Origin: UMGS1225 sp034086705
GTDB taxonomy: Bacteria > Bacillota > Clostridia > Oscillospirales > CAG-272
Direction of reading: 5' to 3'
Assembly: GCA_034086705.1 (NCBI GenBank)
Contig: JAXDZV010000046.1
Coordinates: 1 to 31,345 of the forward strand
Length of the DNA: 31,345 nucleotides
In this document: one piece after another, positions 1 through 7,413 of the stretch
How positions within the stretch are numbered: position 1 is the first letter of the stretch
Layout of the letters: the number at the start of each line of letters is the position of its first letter
The notes under the pieces: generated by a model
What the model was told of the DNA's origin: nothing
Databases searched by the model: none
The model's input: the letters and a program-made list of their open reading frames with translations, nothing else
Position numbers and translations under genes: made by a program

Positions 1-86
1 GCTTCTTTGTTTGGTTTTCAATGGGCATTTCCTTTGCGGAGCACCCGGAACAGTTGGTGCTGGCAACTGTCACAGGGTGCCTAAAT

Positions 87-129
87 GCACCTTTAGCTCA
101 GTTGGTAGAGCAACTGACTCTTAATTTGT
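87..129 (+). pseudogene. tRNA-Lys(CUU) gene, 5' half only
   Basis: The sequence is a textbook tRNA-Lys up to the anticodon: acceptor strand GCACCTT (87-93), D arm GCTC/GAGC (96-99 and 108-111) with the GG of the D loop, anticodon stem ACTGA (113-117) and loop CTCTTAA with anticodon CTT (120-122). After the loop the partner strand should read TCAGT but reads TTTGT, followed directly by a terminator. There is no T arm, no 3' acceptor strand and no CCA. A functional tRNA cannot form from this copy. The break could be a deletion, an integration scar in the anticodon loop, or an assembly artefact. Confidence 0.8.
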
Positions 130-137
130 GCTTGAAA

Positions 138-171
138 GCATAAAAAGCAGAAATGCTTTTTATGCTTTTTT
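138..171 (+). terminator. Intrinsic terminator after the tRNA-Lys fragment
   Basis: An 11-bp perfect stem (GCATAAAAAGC at 138-148 with GCTTTTTATGC at 155-165), a 6-nt loop and a run of T. It begins nine bases past the broken anticodon stem, so the tRNA lost its 3' half but kept a terminator. Confidence 0.85.
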
Positions 172-384
172 ATTTGCAAAAAAATAAAACGAAATTGCAT
201 GCAGAAAGTTAGCTATAGACGAATACAAGCAGTAGCGCTGTATTTCAATTCTGGATTCTACCATGCATGAACTTATTACAAGTGCTTCTTTACAATATAG
301 ATAAATAGTGGTGGATTGCAGATATCTATACTATTTTTTTGCAAATGCTTGATATTCTAATTGAAAAAACTTACTCAGATGGAT

Positions 385-421
385 AAAAGAATCCAAGTCT
401 TTTTGAAATTTGGATTCTTTT
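385..421 (-). terminator. 12-bp hairpin, A-rich on one side and T-rich on the other
   Basis: AAAAGAATCCAA (385-396) pairs perfectly with TTGGATTCTTTT (410-421) around a 13-nt loop. It can act as an intrinsic terminator on either strand. I assign the minus strand because it sits immediately after the tRNA-like remnant at 422-471, as is usual for tRNA genes. Confidence 0.65.
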
Positions 422-471
422 GCCGTCCTCTGTTGGATTTGGATCAATGACTCCCTGATTCACAGTCAGGC
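422..471 (-). pseudogene. tRNA-His-like 3' half (remnant)
   Basis: On the minus strand CCTGA-CTGTGAA-TCAGG forms a perfect 5-bp anticodon arm with anticodon GTG (454-470), identical to the common bacterial tRNA-His arm. A 17-nt segment (432-448) resembles a T arm, but three positions differ from what a working arm would have (49, 53 and 55). Upstream I find no D arm with the GG pair and no matching acceptor strand. I read it as a decayed or partial tRNA-His; chance similarity is possible because only the anticodon arm is fully convincing. Confidence 0.4.
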
Positions 472-843
472 GACAATTTCGTAAAGCATAGTCGTCTGGG
501 ATATCCCGGTACACTCGGCTCCCGATCTCCTTGTTTTAGTGACCTCACGTCGAAAAACCATTACCAACTGTTTTTCTCGCGCGTCTGCTGACTTGGGCTA
601 TGGAGAAATATGAAAAACGGCAAACAAATGCTACTCAAATTTATGCAGACCAAACAAATACAAAATAAACAGAATCGTCCTACATCCGTATCGTTGATCC
701 GGCAATACTCAGACTCTCTGCTTATACAGTTGCATTTCTATGCTTTCCCCAAACGGGGAGGACAGATATAAAGAAAATATAGCACAATTCGCTGGCGAAA
801 GAATATTTTACCCTATATAAATCTTTCATATTTTTTTGAGTGT

Positions 844-867
844 GCCTGATTGCAGGCGCCTTTTTTT
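844..867 (+). terminator. Intrinsic terminator hairpin
   Basis: GCCTG-ATTG-CAGGC (844-857), then GCC and seven T. No plus-strand gene is visible upstream of it, so if it works it ends a transcript I cannot identify. Confidence 0.5.
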
Positions 868-1120
868 GTGTTTTTTGATTGCTTGCTGCGGTATCATGTT
901 TTGATTCTGTGAGGAAAAAGTTGGCAATATCAGGTGTTTTTGCTCCATCTTGCTTTTATTAGGGGTGTATGCTTTTGGTTTATTTTTTGCAGCGCACTAC
1001 TGAGTGTGCGATTCTTTTTTCATACACGATGTGTATGGGCTTAGTTTCTGGGTATCGGTTGCTATGGCAGACTTTACTGCTATTGCTTTCGATTATCTTG
1101 CAGTATGCCCTATTTACACA

Positions 1121-1179
1121 AACCACCCGGTTTACAAGAAAGCAAAAACTATGCTTTTTCCTGTGTAAAACGGGTGGTA
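1121..1179 (-). terminator. Long hairpin downstream of the ABC transporter operon
   Basis: About 1122-1136 pairs with 1164-1178 over 14 of 15 positions (ACCACCCGGTTTACA with TGTAAAACGGGTGGT), and the loop holds a further A/T-rich inner helix. It lies just past the stop of the last transporter gene on the minus strand. The tail is only weakly U-rich (TTTGTGT), so it may instead protect the 3' end of the transcript. Confidence 0.45.
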
Positions 1180-1202
1180 GTATGAAATATTGACATCTTG
1201 AT

Positions 1203-1988
1203 TTAGATCAGGAGCATTCTGTCGTTCGAAAGTGCGGCGCCGGAAGCAGCTTTGAATTTATTTAGCAAATCGGCGACGGTCAGTGCATCGCGCTCTTTTC
1301 CGCTTACATCGAAAATGATTTGGCCTCGATCCATCATGATGGTACGATTTCCAAGATCTAAAGCGGATTGCATATTGTGTGTAATCATCAGACAGGTTAA
1401 ATGGTTTTCAGTTATGATTTTTTGGGTGATCGCGAGCACTTTTTCAGCGGTACCTGGATCTAAAGCAGCCGTGTGTTCATCCAAAAGCAGGAGCTTAGGT
1501 GGATGATAGGTTGCCATAATCAGCGTTAAAGCCTGGCGCTGTCCCCCGGAGAGAAGCCCTACCGGCTGTTGCATGCGGTCTTCTAATCCCATGTCGAGCT
1601 GTGCAACTCGTTCACGAAATTTTTGCTTTGCACTGCGGCTTGGCGCCTGTAGCCATCCGCCCTGCGCAGCTGCCAGTGCCAAATTTTCTTCAATCGTCAT
1701 ACCGGGTGCCGTGCCGCGCATGGGGTCTTGAAACAAGCGCCCGATGCTTCTGGCGCGTTTATGCTCTGGCTGCAGAGTGATACGTTCTGTGTCGAGAAAT
1801 ACTTCTCCGCTGTCAAGCAAAAAATTCCCGGAAATGGCATTAAACAAAGTGGATTTTCCCGCACCATTTGCACCGATCACTGTGATGAAGTCTCCACGGG
1901 CAGCATGAAAGTTTACATTGCAAAGTGCTTGCTTCGCGTCCACTGTGCCGGTATGGAAAGTTTTACAGATATTTGAAAGCGTTAGCAT
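1203..1988 (-). CDS. trpZ: ABC transporter ATP-binding protein, tryptophan-type (TrpZ-like)
   Basis: The 261-residue protein is a complete ABC ATPase that would power the importer formed with the two genes upstream. Visible motifs are Walker A GANGAGKST (residues 39-47), the signature LSGGQRQ (about 146-152), Walker B LLLLDE with the H-loop MITHN further on. The family is the one paired with COG2984 binding proteins and COG4120 permeases. Its start overlaps the permease stop by 7 bp and has GGAGG six bases upstream, so the genes are translationally coupled. It is the last gene of the operon controlled by the UGG T-box. The substrate assignment to tryptophan comes from that leader, not from the ATPase itself. 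Confidence 0.85.
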   Translation of the reverse strand: MLTLSNICKTFHTGTVDAKQALCNVNFHAARGDFITVIGANGAGKSTLFNAISGNFLLDSGEVFLDTERITLQPEHKRARSIGRLFQDPMRGTAPGMTIEENLALAAAQGGWLQAPSRSAKQKFRERVAQLDMGLEDRMQQPVGLLSGGQRQALTLIMATYHPPKLLLLDEHTAALDPGTAEKVLAITQKIITENHLTCLMITHNMQSALDLGNRTIMMDRGQIIFDVSGKERDALTVADLLNKFKAASGAALSNDRMLLI

Positions 1989-2923
1989 TCTTTTCCTCCT
2001 CCGGCAATGCGGTGCCCTCGCAGTTTTCGTTGTAGAAGCGGCAGCTGATTTTTTAAATACGGTCCGGAGATGGCGATTACCACGATGACAGATGAAACGA
2101 GTTTTAGCATGAAAGCCGGCATGTCAAAGCGCAGAGCAACCGTATAAACCAGACGGAATATAATAGCACCAGCTATCATACCGAAGATACGAAGCGGCAT
2201 CTTTCTTTTTCCGAAGAATGCTTTACCGATGAGCAGCGATGCGAGCGCAATGGTTACCATACCGGTACCTATATCGATATTTACAGATTTTTGCGATTGT
2301 GCCAACAGACAACCGGACAGCGCGGTGCATGCATTCGCAACACAGAGTCCGACAATCGTAGTGTAAACGGTATTGATCGAGGAAGAACGCACCATATCTG
2401 GATTGTTACCGGTTGCCCGAATTGCAAGGCCGAGCCTGGTCCGCAAGAACAAGCCGAGCAAAACAGCAACTGTTGTAACTGCCAGCAAAATCACCAACAG
2501 TTTTGCATACTTTTCGAAAACTGTATCCGACAACAGAGACCGCATTTTTGTAAAGACTGTTTCGGTTTTGTTCATGTTGAGCAGGGAAGAGCCACCCATG
2601 ATGGCGATATTTACGGAATATAACCCGGTATTGACGATGATGCCGGAAAGCAGGCTGTCTACACCCATCTTTGTTTGCAGAAATGCTGTTATAAAACCGG
2701 AGGCTATCCCCGCGGCCATTGCGGCGGGGATAGCTAAATAGGGGTGCCCGGAAATCGCGACAACTGCGCCGACGCATGCTCCCAGAGTGAAACAGCCGTC
2801 TGTCGAAAGGTCACAAACATTGAGCATCGCATAACTCAAAAACAGGGCAAGTACGGTTAGTGCATTGGTGAGCCCAAGCTCAAGTGCCGTTTGCAGCAAC
2901 GTCAGTATCGATGCAAAGTCCAT
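1982..2923 (-). CDS. trpY: ABC transporter permease, tryptophan-type (TrpY-like)
   Basis: A 313-residue hydrophobic protein with about eight to nine membrane segments, of the branched-chain-permease-like class (COG4120) that works with a COG2984 lipoprotein and a COG1101 ATPase. The family shows as a Gly/Ala-rich N-terminal part with CDLSTDGCFTLGACVGA and the later AIRATGNNPDMVR cytoplasmic loop. The start has GGGAG eight bases upstream. It lies 21 bp after the binding-protein gene and overlaps the ATPase gene by 7 bp. Predicted role: the membrane channel of the importer in the cytoplasmic membrane. Confidence 0.85.
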   Translation of the reverse strand: MDFASILTLLQTALELGLTNALTVLALFLSYAMLNVCDLSTDGCFTLGACVGAVVAISGHPYLAIPAAMAAGIASGFITAFLQTKMGVDSLLSGIIVNTGLYSVNIAIMGGSSLLNMNKTETVFTKMRSLLSDTVFEKYAKLLVILLAVTTVAVLLGLFLRTRLGLAIRATGNNPDMVRSSSINTVYTTIVGLCVANACTALSGCLLAQSQKSVNIDIGTGMVTIALASLLIGKAFFGKRKMPLRIFGMIAGAIIFRLVYTVALRFDMPAFMLKLVSSVIVVIAISGPYLKNQLPLLQRKLRGHRIAGGGKEC

Positions 2924-2944
2924 AAGGCAATCTCCCGGGATATC

Positions 2945-4006
2945 TTATTTTAAATCGTTAAAGCTTTCAGCTGTGGTAATACTTTGAATTTTGGTGCAAA
3001 AAGGTGTATACGTGGTTTTAAGTTGCTCAAAATCATACCCCAGCTTGGCGCAAATTTCTGTGTTGATGGTTGCAGTTCCATTGTCAAAGGTGCGTACCGG
3101 AACTGATGCGGGATTTTTTCCTTCCAGCAGAATTTCTGCAATCTGATCTGCTGTTTCAATACCTAAATTGATGTAATCAACGCCGTATCCCAGAAAGGCT
3201 CCGTTGAGTGCAAAGGAGTCAGCACCGGTGAAATGCGGGATAGATGCATTTGCAAAGGTTTCGTAAATAGTCAGTTCGGCTTTCATCACGGTGTTATCCG
3301 TAGGGGTGAATACTGCTTGAACGCCATCGGAAACAAGCGCCTGTGCAGCAAGTGCAATCTCATCAACTGTTGTGCCGGTGCGCTCAACGAACTCAATATT
3401 ATGTTCCTGCAGAAAAGTTTTTGCAGCTGCAATGGGAGTGGCAGATGAATCTTGCCCAACGTCATACAGCAAGCCTACCTTTTGGATGTTCGGGTTTGTT
3501 GCAAGAATCAATTGCATGATTGCGTCGGTGTTCAGATAGTCGGAAGTACCGGTGATATTGCTGCCGGGGGCTTGTAGAGAATCTACCAGCTTGACGGAAA
3601 CAGGGTCGGAAACGGCAGCAAAGACAACAGGCGTATGACTATCTTCCGTGGCAGATTGCATTGCCATTGCAACCGGTGTCGCCACGCCTACCATTAAATC
3701 TACTCGATCTGCTTCAAAATTGGTAATGATTTGCGACATGAGGTTTGCATCTGCATTGCAGTTATCAACGGAAACTTGAAAGGTAACTTCCTTTTCAGTG
3801 CCGATAGTTTGTAACCGGCTTTGAATATTCTCAACGATCTGATTTAGAGAGGCATCATCTACATAGTTGCATATGCCGATCTTATAAATCTTTGTATCTG
3901 TTTGAGAGGGAGACGGTGTTTTGGCTTCATTCTGGCAAGCTGTCATTGCAGTGCCAAGGAGAAGCAGAGCGGAGAGTGTGCATACGAGTTTTCTGAGTTT
4001 TTTCAT
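2945..4006 (-). CDS. trpX: ABC transporter substrate-binding lipoprotein (TrpX-like)
   Basis: A 353-residue binding protein of the COG2984 family. It opens with a lipoprotein signal (MKKLRKLVCTLSALLLLG, then a lipobox ending in TAC, the Cys at about residue 24), so it is anchored outside the cell membrane. The open frame extends 30 codons further upstream, but those lie in the leader. ATG 4006 has AAAGGA at good spacing and a signal peptide directly after it. It is the first gene of a three-gene operon. The T-box leader with a UGG specifier in front indicates induction by uncharged tRNA-Trp, and COG2984 systems under Trp T-boxes are known as tryptophan importers. Confidence 0.85.
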   Translation of the reverse strand: MKKLRKLVCTLSALLLLGTAMTACQNEAKTPSPSQTDTKIYKIGICNYVDDASLNQIVENIQSRLQTIGTEKEVTFQVSVDNCNADANLMSQIITNFEADRVDLMVGVATPVAMAMQSATEDSHTPVVFAAVSDPVSVKLVDSLQAPGSNITGTSDYLNTDAIMQLILATNPNIQKVGLLYDVGQDSSATPIAAAKTFLQEHNIEFVERTGTTVDEIALAAQALVSDGVQAVFTPTDNTVMKAELTIYETFANASIPHFTGADSFALNGAFLGYGVDYINLGIETADQIAEILLEGKNPASVPVRTFDNGTATINTEICAKLGYDFEQLKTTYTPFCTKIQSITTAESFNDLK

Positions 4007-4028
4007 AATTTTTCCTTTCTTTGGCGGG

Positions 4029-4050
4029 GCTTCTCCACGTGCGGAGAAGC
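4029..4050 (-). promoter_or_regulatory. 8-bp hairpin just upstream of the trpX ribosome site
   Basis: GCTTCTCC (4029-4036) and GGAGAAGC (4043-4050) pair perfectly around six bases. It lies between the T-box terminator and the AAAGGA of the binding-protein gene. It might shield the start region or stabilise the processed mRNA; this is inference. Confidence 0.45.
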
Positions 4051-4076
4051 GATTGTGTTTTTTGCGTTCAGGGAAT

Positions 4077-4120
4077 AAAAAAATCCCGTCCCGCAATCCT
4101 CAAAATTGCTGGGACAGGAT
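4077..4120 (-). terminator. T-box attenuator terminator
   Basis: On the minus strand ATCCTGTCCC pairs with GGGACGGGAT, with an inner GCAAT/ATTGC helix, followed by seven U. It is the terminator arm of the T-box leader and lies about 70 bases before the trpX start. Confidence 0.9.
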
Positions 4121-4351
4121 ACAAAATCCTGCGGTACCACCCGGCTTGACGCAAACGCGCCCACCTTTGCGCATACTGACATATGCAGACCTTTGTTCAC
4201 GGAGAGCCACACTCCGTCTTTCATACTCAGGGAAACCCCTTTCCGATTGCCCTCGGAAGCCCATTCCGTAATCTTGTCGTCTGCCACGATCTCATCTTCC
4301 GCGGCTCTCTGTGAGAGACAATGAATACGTACTCACTCTTCCTCAACGGTT
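4077..4351 (-). promoter_or_regulatory. T-box leader with a UGG (tryptophan) specifier
   Basis: All main T-box parts are visible on the minus strand. Stem I has GGAAG (4342-4338) pairing with CUUCC (4259-4255), then an internal loop with AGUGAGUA on the 5' side and GAAUGG on the 3' side, then CGUA/UACG. The specifier triplet UGG is at 4263-4261, preceded by GAA as usual. The T-box core GGGUGGUACC is at 4142-4133, and the terminator follows at 4120-4077. Known mechanism: uncharged tRNA-Trp pairs with the specifier and T-box and favours the antiterminator, so the importer genes are expressed when tryptophan is short. Confidence 0.92.
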
Positions 4352-4357
4352 TAGTGC

Positions 4358-4386
4358 ATTATAGCATGTGAAAAAACAGTTGTCAA
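4358..4386 (-). promoter_or_regulatory. Sigma-A promoter of the T-box/trpXYZ operon
   Basis: TTGACA (4386-4381), a 17-bp spacer and TATAAT (4363-4358): a perfect consensus. Transcription would begin near 4351, right at the base of the T-box leader. Confidence 0.92.
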
Positions 4387-4444
4387 GTGTTTTTTAAAAA
4401 AGTTTTTGGTGGTAAGCATGCAGAGTTTGGTGTATAGCTTTGAT

Positions 4445-5812
4445 TTAAATATGCAGCAAGCCTTGCGCAAGTGCAAAATAAGTTAGCAGAGTCAGCGCAT
4501 CTACAATGGTTGTGATAAACGGAGATGCCATGACAGCCGGGTCAAAGCCTATTTTTTTGGCTGCCATGGGGAGAATACAACCGACAAGCTTTGCAAGCAA
4601 AACAGCACAGAGTAAGGTGAGGCAGATACACAAATCTACCCAAAGCGTAATGCCGGCATTCTGCATTAACATGTGGTCGACTAAAAGTATTTTGCCAAAA
4701 TTACAAACTGCCAGGGTAACGCCGCACAGCAGTGCTACGCGTAATTCACGCCAAATGACGCGAAAAAAATCTGAAAAGGTAATTTCTCCCAAAGCAAGAC
4801 CGCGAATAATGGTAACAGAGGTTTGCCCACCTGCATTGCCGCCCGTGTCCATCAACATAGGAATAAACGAAACGAGTGCTGTACAAACGGCAAGTTTACT
4901 TTCAAAGGAGGCAATGATATTTCCGGTAAAGGTTGCGGAAATCATCAATAGCAGCAACCATGGGATTCGTTTTCGAAAAATCTCAAACACGCCTGTTTTC
5001 AAATACGGTTTGTCACTTGGTACAATGGCGGCCATTTTTTCGATATCTTCAGTTGCTTCTTCCGTTAAAACGTCGATCGCATCGTCAAATGTTACAATGC
5101 CTACCAGTCGGTTTTCATTGTCAACAACGGGTAGAGCCAGAAAACCGTATTTGTTAAGTTTGTTTGCTGCTTCTTCTCTGTCTTGCAGGGTGTTAATCGA
5201 AATGACATTGGTGTCCATCAGGTCTTCAACCGGTGTGCTCCAGTCTGCCAACAGCATTTGCTGTACGGTTACTATCCCTTCTAAATGGCGGTCTCGATCA
5301 ATGACATAGCAGGTATAAATCGTTTCTTTCTCAAGACCAGTTTTTTTGATATGGTCGAATGCTTGTGTGACGGTCATACCGCGATGTAGGTCTACATATT
5401 CCACGGTCATGATGCTTCCGGCACTGTCGCTGGGATAGTTGAGAATTTCATTGATATTACGACGGGCTTCTGCGTCAGATTGTCGCAAAATTCTGCGCAC
5501 AACATTTGCCGGCATTTCTTCGATAATATCAACCGTGTCGTCCACGAACATTTCATCGAGCATTGCTTTGAGTTCTTTATCACTGAATGCCTCGATTAGC
5601 TGCTGTTGGTGCTCACTGTCCATTTCTACGAAAGTATCTGCAGCAAGGCTCTTTGGCAGCAGCCGAAATAACTTAACAGCATCCGGCATGTCAATTTGCT
5701 CGAACAACGGCGCAATGTCTTCCGGGCGCATTTCTTTTAGTTTATCATATACCGCCGCAAAACGCCGTTGCTCCAACAAAGCGAGCAATTTGTCGATTTT
5801 TTCCTCTGGCAT
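4445..5812 (-). CDS. mgtE: Magnesium transporter MgtE
   Basis: The 455-residue protein has the full MgtE layout: an acidic N-terminal superhelical domain (about 1-125), two CBS domains (about 130-255), a plug helix, and a C-terminal five-helix membrane domain (about 285-455) carrying the pore motif MDTGGNAGGQTS. It is a Mg2+-gated channel in the cytoplasmic membrane; the cytoplasmic part closes the pore when internal Mg2+ is high. I chose ATG 5812, with AGAGGAGG about nine bases upstream; a longer frame would add 19 basic residues with no ribosome site. Expression is probably controlled by the structured leader at 5866-6071. Confidence 0.95.
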   Translation of the reverse strand: MPEEKIDKLLALLEQRRFAAVYDKLKEMRPEDIAPLFEQIDMPDAVKLFRLLPKSLAADTFVEMDSEHQQQLIEAFSDKELKAMLDEMFVDDTVDIIEEMPANVVRRILRQSDAEARRNINEILNYPSDSAGSIMTVEYVDLHRGMTVTQAFDHIKKTGLEKETIYTCYVIDRDRHLEGIVTVQQMLLADWSTPVEDLMDTNVISINTLQDREEAANKLNKYGFLALPVVDNENRLVGIVTFDDAIDVLTEEATEDIEKMAAIVPSDKPYLKTGVFEIFRKRIPWLLLLMISATFTGNIIASFESKLAVCTALVSFIPMLMDTGGNAGGQTSVTIIRGLALGEITFSDFFRVIWRELRVALLCGVTLAVCNFGKILLVDHMLMQNAGITLWVDLCICLTLLCAVLLAKLVGCILPMAAKKIGFDPAVMASPFITTIVDALTLLTYFALAQGLLHI

Positions 5813-5865
5813 TGGTTGACGCCTCCTCTTTTTGAAACTAAAACGGTTGTCGACCATGCGAAAGG

Positions 5866-5913
5866 GCATAAAAACCCCGCCGCATGTCCAAAAGCGAGGA
5901 GCAAAACGGCGGG
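5866..5913 (-). terminator. Attenuator terminator in the mgtE leader
   Basis: CCCGCCG (5913-5907) pairs with CGGCGGG (5882-5876) on the minus strand, followed by GTTTTTAT. It lies inside the transcript about 55 bases before mgtE, so it must be conditional for the gene to be expressed. Confidence 0.85.
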
Positions 5914-6071
5914 CAAAGAATTACAGCTTTGTCACAAGAACCGATCCCGCAAGAAAAAAGTGCATATTTCCGCAGAACGGTGCTTGTGTTGCCAACTTCG
6001 CCCGGGTACTCCCGCGCTCTTACTGCCCCCTGCGTCCATTTGGGTCACCTCTCTTGCTTTCTGATGAACTT
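5866..6071 (-). promoter_or_regulatory. Structured mgtE leader, candidate metal-sensing riboswitch of unclear class
   Basis: Between the promoter and the terminator the minus-strand RNA can fold as follows. A closing helix GCAAGA/UCUUGC joins 6057-6052 to 5954-5949. Inside it, CGCAG (6034-6030) pairs with CUGCG (5975-5971). A crossing helix GGUG (6049-6046) with CACC (5982-5979) would make a pseudoknot. A small CGGG/CCCG hairpin carries an AGUA loop. GCGGG at 5950-5946 shares its first two bases with the closing helix and can pair with CCCGC (5913-5909) of the terminator, which gives a switch between closing helix and antiterminator. I do not recognise the M-box consensus (GGUGAGGCUCC and the later GUGCUAAAGCUC) in it. 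The class is therefore open; a divergent M-box remains possible. Confidence 0.6.
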
Positions 6072-6077
6072 TCTATC

Positions 6078-6106
6078 AGTTTAGCAGATTTTGTGTTTTT
6101 TGTCAA
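6078..6106 (-). promoter_or_regulatory. Sigma-A promoter of mgtE
   Basis: TTGACA (6106-6101), 17-bp spacer, TAAACT (6083-6078). Transcription would begin near 6071, giving a leader of about 260 nt. Confidence 0.85.
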
Positions 6107-6263
6107 TTCCCAAAAGCTTCTTGTGCGTGGTATTGCCACAGATGTAAAGTCAAATAAGGAAAAGAGCGATTGTGTCTGGCGTCCAACCTTTTATACAAAC
6201 GCAAACGGACTGGCATAATCGTTATGTCTGTTGTGAGAATAATGAATGGTCTTTTGCAACACA

Positions 6264-6298
6264 TGGTTATATACGTTGACGCACTGTTGTTATAACCA
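6264..6298. repeat. Inverted repeat in the gap between mgtE and the next gene
   Basis: TGGTTATA (6264-6271) and TATAACCA (6291-6298) are perfect inverted copies 19 bases apart. The gap 6107-6481 otherwise holds no gene and no promoter that I can name. The dyad could be an operator for the plus-strand membrane-protein gene or a chance match. Confidence 0.35.
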
Positions 6299-6481
6299 AA
6301 ATCTTCTTCTTTTAAACATATAACCGCCTATAAATCTTGCTTACTTGCCTCTTTGCAAACGCTTGCGGAATTTTGTTCTTATTCATAAAAAGTTGGAAAA
6401 AACACCCTGGAATCTTAACAATTGCGAGGTAAAATAAAAACATTAGGGATTTGTATGCACAGAAAGGAACGTGGCTTTTGC

Positions 6482-7393
6482 ATGGATAAAATGATCCACC
6501 GTCGACTTTTACTGTTTTATTTGTTGTTTGCTGCTGCGTCCGGTGCTGTTCTTGCAATCGCTCGGGTGCTTATGATGTATCAATGGTATGATCCGATTGG
6601 GCAGATGTACGAACGGGGGACTTCCATTCCCGTTGTCTTTCGCATTCTCACTGTCGTTGCCTGCGGTGCTCTTTGCACATCATTTTTCCTTTTTCGAAAA
6701 AAAAGGAGCGCTGTGGATTTTCGTTCCACAACGCTGTTTACTGTATTTTCCAGTTCATTATGTAGTTTTTTGATGCTGGCGTATCTCTTTGTTTCTCTTT
6801 ACACGCTCTATAGTACAAATTTCATATCTCTTTCCGCTTTGCAAAGTCATTCCGACGCCGCCTCCAATGAACGTTTGCGGGCTTTCTTTTACATTTTACA
6901 CCTGCTTTTGCTATTCCCGGCTGCACTCTATTTTTTCCGTGTTGCAGCGGTTAGCCGCAACAGCGGGAACGGTTTTTGCATTCTCTCGATGGTGCCGATT
7001 GTTTGGGGAACGGTTTTCCTCATTGCGATGTATTTGGATATTTCTGTTTCATTTAACAGCCCGGATAAGCTGCTCGGTCAACTGGTTTTAATCTTTTTGA
7101 TGTTGTATCTCGTTTACGAAACGCGGTATAATATGGGGATTCCGCGACCGCGATTGTATTTCCCTTGTGCGTTTCTGTGCATCGTGCTCATCATGATTTA
7201 TGCCATTCCGGATCTGTTGTTGAACAGCCTTGGAACCTGGCGCATTCTCGGTGATAATACGATGCATGCTTTTGGACAGGGCACTGTTTATTATGTCATG
7301 CTTCTTTCGTTTGCTCTTTACATTTTTTCTCGATGCCTTTCTTTTTTGCGAACACCGGAGGAGGCGCCGCATTTTTCTGCTTTGCCGGAATAA
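6482..7393 (+). CDS. Unknown multi-pass membrane protein
   Basis: I do not recognise the family. The 303-residue protein is almost entirely membrane segments, about seven to eight, with short loops. The N terminus (MDKMIHRR followed by a hydrophobic helix) fits an inside-first topology. There are no clear catalytic motifs; the loop after the first helix reads YQWYDPIGQMYERGT. The start is uncertain: ATG 6482 has AAAGGA but 13 bases away, and ATG 6455 is nine codons upstream. It is followed by a terminator shared with the convergent rsmI gene and seems to be transcribed alone. No function can be given. Confidence 0.75.
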   Translation: MDKMIHRRLLLFYLLFAAASGAVLAIARVLMMYQWYDPIGQMYERGTSIPVVFRILTVVACGALCTSFFLFRKKRSAVDFRSTTLFTVFSSSLCSFLMLAYLFVSLYTLYSTNFISLSALQSHSDAASNERLRAFFYILHLLLLFPAALYFFRVAAVSRNSGNGFCILSMVPIVWGTVFLIAMYLDISVSFNSPDKLLGQLVLIFLMLYLVYETRYNMGIPRPRLYFPCAFLCIVLIMIYAIPDLLLNSLGTWRILGDNTMHAFGQGTVYYVMLLSFALYIFSRCLSFLRTPEEAPHFSALPE

Positions 7394-7413
7394 GAGCTGT
7401 CATCATAAATATT

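Larger units (their letters stand above)
1..1202. other. Gene-poor stretch with RNA remnants and hairpins
   Basis: I see no convincing protein gene in these 1.2 kb. The stretch holds a truncated tRNA-Lys gene, a tRNA-His-like remnant on the other strand, and four separate hairpins, each listed on its own. A 74-codon open frame at 969-1193 has an AGGGG only two bases before its ATG, and its 3' half runs through a long hairpin, so I treat it as chance. The remainder (about 480-840 and 870-1110) is AT-rich and shows nothing I can name. Confidence 0.6.

Noticed and set aside
3..143. Open frame ending through the tRNA-Lys part (reads APLAQLVEQLTLN)
   Set aside because: This is the well-known false peptide produced by translating a tRNA-Lys gene.
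422..530. Minus-strand frame reading like DDYAL...TVNQGV, considered as tmRNA tag or protein remnant
   Set aside because: No tmRNA ends or resume-codon setting and no start codon; the TVNQG part is the translation of a tRNA-His anticodon arm.
969..1193. 74-codon open frame on the plus strand
   Set aside because: Ribosome site only two bases from the ATG, odd composition, and the 3' half is a long hairpin belonging to the ABC operon end.
4003..4287. Open frame of 94 codons in the T-box leader
   Set aside because: It lies entirely within the structured leader RNA.
5813..6071. SAM, c-di-AMP, Mn2+ and cobalamin riboswitches in the mgtE leader
   Set aside because: Their conserved core segments are not present by eye; left as unassigned.
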